DNA of 64,000 bases, taken from Helicobacter fennelliae (lineage in GTDB: Bacteria; Campylobacterota; Campylobacteria; Campylobacterales; Helicobacteraceae). Location: assembly GCF_900451005.1 (NCBI RefSeq), contig NZ_UGIB01000001.1, positions 2,019,010 to 2,083,009 of the forward strand. Direction: 5' to 3'. The number at the start of each line of letters is the position of its first letter. Within the stretch, counting starts at the first letter, position 1. The position numbers and the translations under genes are program-made. A model generated the notes under the pieces. The model saw only the letters and a list, made by a program, of their open reading frames with translations, did not search any database and was not told where the DNA came from. Positions 63,036-64,000 of the stretch are shown one piece after another.

Positions 63036-63263
63036 ATGAAACATTATGTAACTCTTTATATTGACCCATTGTTTGGAGAAATAACAAGAAGTGTTGATAT
63101 AAAAAATCCAAGCACTTATCTTAATTTAGACGCCACCCACGCCTTTTTAGGTTTGACCAAAGACAAAAGCCCCGATGAGTTAGACAAAATAGATAATGAA
63201 ATAAAAATGCAAAAGTTAAATAATGCAGATTGGAAAGATTTTGATAAAAGTAGGATTCTATGA
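63036..63263 (+). CDS. Array short gene T3
   Basis: 75 residues: MKHYVTLYIDPLFGEITRSV, then LDATHAFLGLTKDKSPDELD and a Lys/Asn/Asp-rich end (KLNNADWKDFDKSRIL). Complete frame with AGAGGAGG upstream. The stop overlaps the M4 start (ATGA). Longer than T1 but still far shorter than T4. Confidence 0.55.
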   Translation: MKHYVTLYIDPLFGEITRSVDIKNPSTYLNLDATHAFLGLTKDKSPDELDKIDNEIKMQKLNNADWKDFDKSRIL

Positions 63264-63601
63264 AAAAAGAAAAATTTGATTTTGGGATTTTTATCTTAGA
63301 TTGCTTTATGTGTATTGGATTGATAGTGGTGTCTGTTATATTTGTTATACCATTAGGGTTGGTTTTTTCTGTCTTTATTGATGGATTCCATCTTATAGAA
63401 TTTGAAGGTTTTTATGATTATTCTACACTTCTTACTCTCTCCCATACTCTAATGTTCGCACTATATTTCTTTTTAGAAAAGACAAATATCATACAATACA
63501 GAATCTACAAGCCAAGCTTTTGGTTTGTTTTTATAAGCATAAATAGTTTTTGGTGGTTTGTGGCTTATTGGTTAAGTCATAATTTTAAAGTATATTCATA
63601 A
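63260..63601 (+). CDS. Array membrane protein M4
   Basis: 113 residues with three or four membrane segments (GIFILDCFMCIGLIVVSVIF, TLSHTLMFALYFFLE, SFWFVFISINSFWWFVAYWL). The N-terminus KKEKFDFG recalls M2. Begins inside the T3 stop codon and ends 11 nt before T4. Confidence 0.55.
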   Translation: MKKEKFDFGIFILDCFMCIGLIVVSVIFVIPLGLVFSVFIDGFHLIEFEGFYDYSTLLTLSHTLMFALYFFLEKTNIIQYRIYKPSFWFVFISINSFWWFVAYWLSHNFKVYS

Positions 63602-63612
63602 AGAGATTCTCT

Positions 63613-64000
63613 ATGCAATATTTTGTAACACTATACATTCACCCAATGCAAGGTGCCAATATCCCTCACGCTTTTTTAGGGCTTACCCACACTCATCCTG
63701 ATGAATTAGATAAACTCAAAGATGTTGATATATACAAATATCAAACAGGATATTATTCTGATAAACCCACACTTATACATGTAAAAGATAAGTGGTATAA
63801 CAATATTTATCCTAGCATATTAGATTCTAACTTTGGCGATGAGGGATTTTGGGGCTTTGCTCCTGTAAAGTCTAAAACTAGCCATTGGGGCGTAGTCTTT
63901 GAAAATAATCAATACATACCAAAATGGCACGATAACTTTCAGCAATACACTTATATAGATAAGCGACCACTCTCTACTTTTTGGCAACAAAACCGCTGTG
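63613..64000 (+). CDS. Array gene T4, longest member (runs off the right edge)
   Basis: At least 129 residues. MQYFVTLYIHPMQGANIPHA, FLGLTHTHPDELDKLKDVD as in the other T genes, then a further region DEGFWGFAPVKSKTSHWGVV, FENNQYIPKWHDNFQQYTYI. The pair HAFLGL ... GFWGFAP recalls the HAFxGL ... GFYP arrangement in some secreted bacterial toxin domains, but this is only a resemblance. GAGATTCT precedes the ATG, with no strong ribosome site. As the only long T gene seen it may be the active effector, while T1-T3 are cut-off relatives. Confidence 0.5.
   Translation, partial: MQYFVTLYIHPMQGANIPHAFLGLTHTHPDELDKLKDVDIYKYQTGYYSDKPTLIHVKDKWYNNIYPSILDSNFGDEGFWGFAPVKSKTSHWGVVFENNQYIPKWHDNFQQYTYIDKRPLSTFWQQNRC

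Noticed and set aside
1..64000. CRISPR array or rRNA operon
   Set aside because: No regularly spaced direct repeats of 24-40 nt and no rRNA-like stretch were seen; the SQE-coding 9-nt repeat and the dispersed repeats do not fit.

Overview
The window looks like chromosome of an enterohepatic Helicobacter. The GC content is low, genes are packed head to tail with strong AAGGAG ribosome sites, and several gene orders match Helicobacter/Campylobacter as I remember them: rodA, rluD, lipoprotein gene, trmB, ftsE, ftsX, envC; rplI, hslV, hslU, era; ylxR, infB, rbfA, rimP; metB, cysK. I do not name a species. The 7-mer AGATTCT/AGAATCT is scattered through genes and spacers on both strands far more often than chance allows.

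Layout. 1-6.7 kb: cell division and envelope genes (envC partial, ftsX, ftsE), trmB, a fibronectin-type lipoprotein, rluD and rodA. 6.8-7.9 kb: one CAU tRNA and a 1-kb spacer built of dispersed repeats. 7.9-20.9 kb: a cold-shock-like/receiver-like protein, two genes for a diacetamido-uronic acid sugar, a cysteine/methionine block (binding lipoprotein, metB, cysK), a phosphoesterase, hemJ, argH, menG/ubiE, dapF, a DinB-like protein and an AI-2E family transporter. 21.5-30.4 kb: translation and protein quality control (rimP, rbfA, infB, ylxR, radical SAM, era, hslU, hslV, rplI) and a zinc peptidase. 30.6-36.3 kb: a decaying stretch, with a flotillin-like gene cut by two in-frame stops, a secreted-protein gene cut by one, and a formylglycine-generating-enzyme fragment, interspersed with an intact sugar epimerase gene carrying a G11 tract and an aspartate racemase. 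36.3-43.1 kb: mgtA with a short leader ORF, trmA and htpG.

43.1-48.7 kb is a chimeric duplication. The htpG tail, a truncated gene and the first 13 codons of ridA are repeated, and between the copies lies a foreign-order block of esterase, ankyrin protein and catalase C-terminus. 48.6-51.6 kb: ridA, rplU, rpmA, a DUF2059-like protein and obg. 51.6-58.2 kb is a mobile and eroded region: an IS1595-like transposase with a -1 frameshift signal, restriction-modification remnants on both sides of a chemotaxis receptor, a possible structured RNA, a glycosyltransferase with a G11 tract in its promoter, and a 5'-truncated HD-domain gene.

58.2-64.0 kb is an accessory locus. It holds two decayed lipase-like genes, a frameshifted PAAR-like gene, and then a tightly coupled run of four membrane-protein genes alternating with four related short genes that share a THAFLGLT...PDEL motif. 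This resembles an effector/immunity array with orphan effector N-termini and is the best candidate for an undescribed system here. Three separate G11/C11 tracts (rodA, epimerase, glycosyltransferase promoter) point to phase variation of the cell surface.
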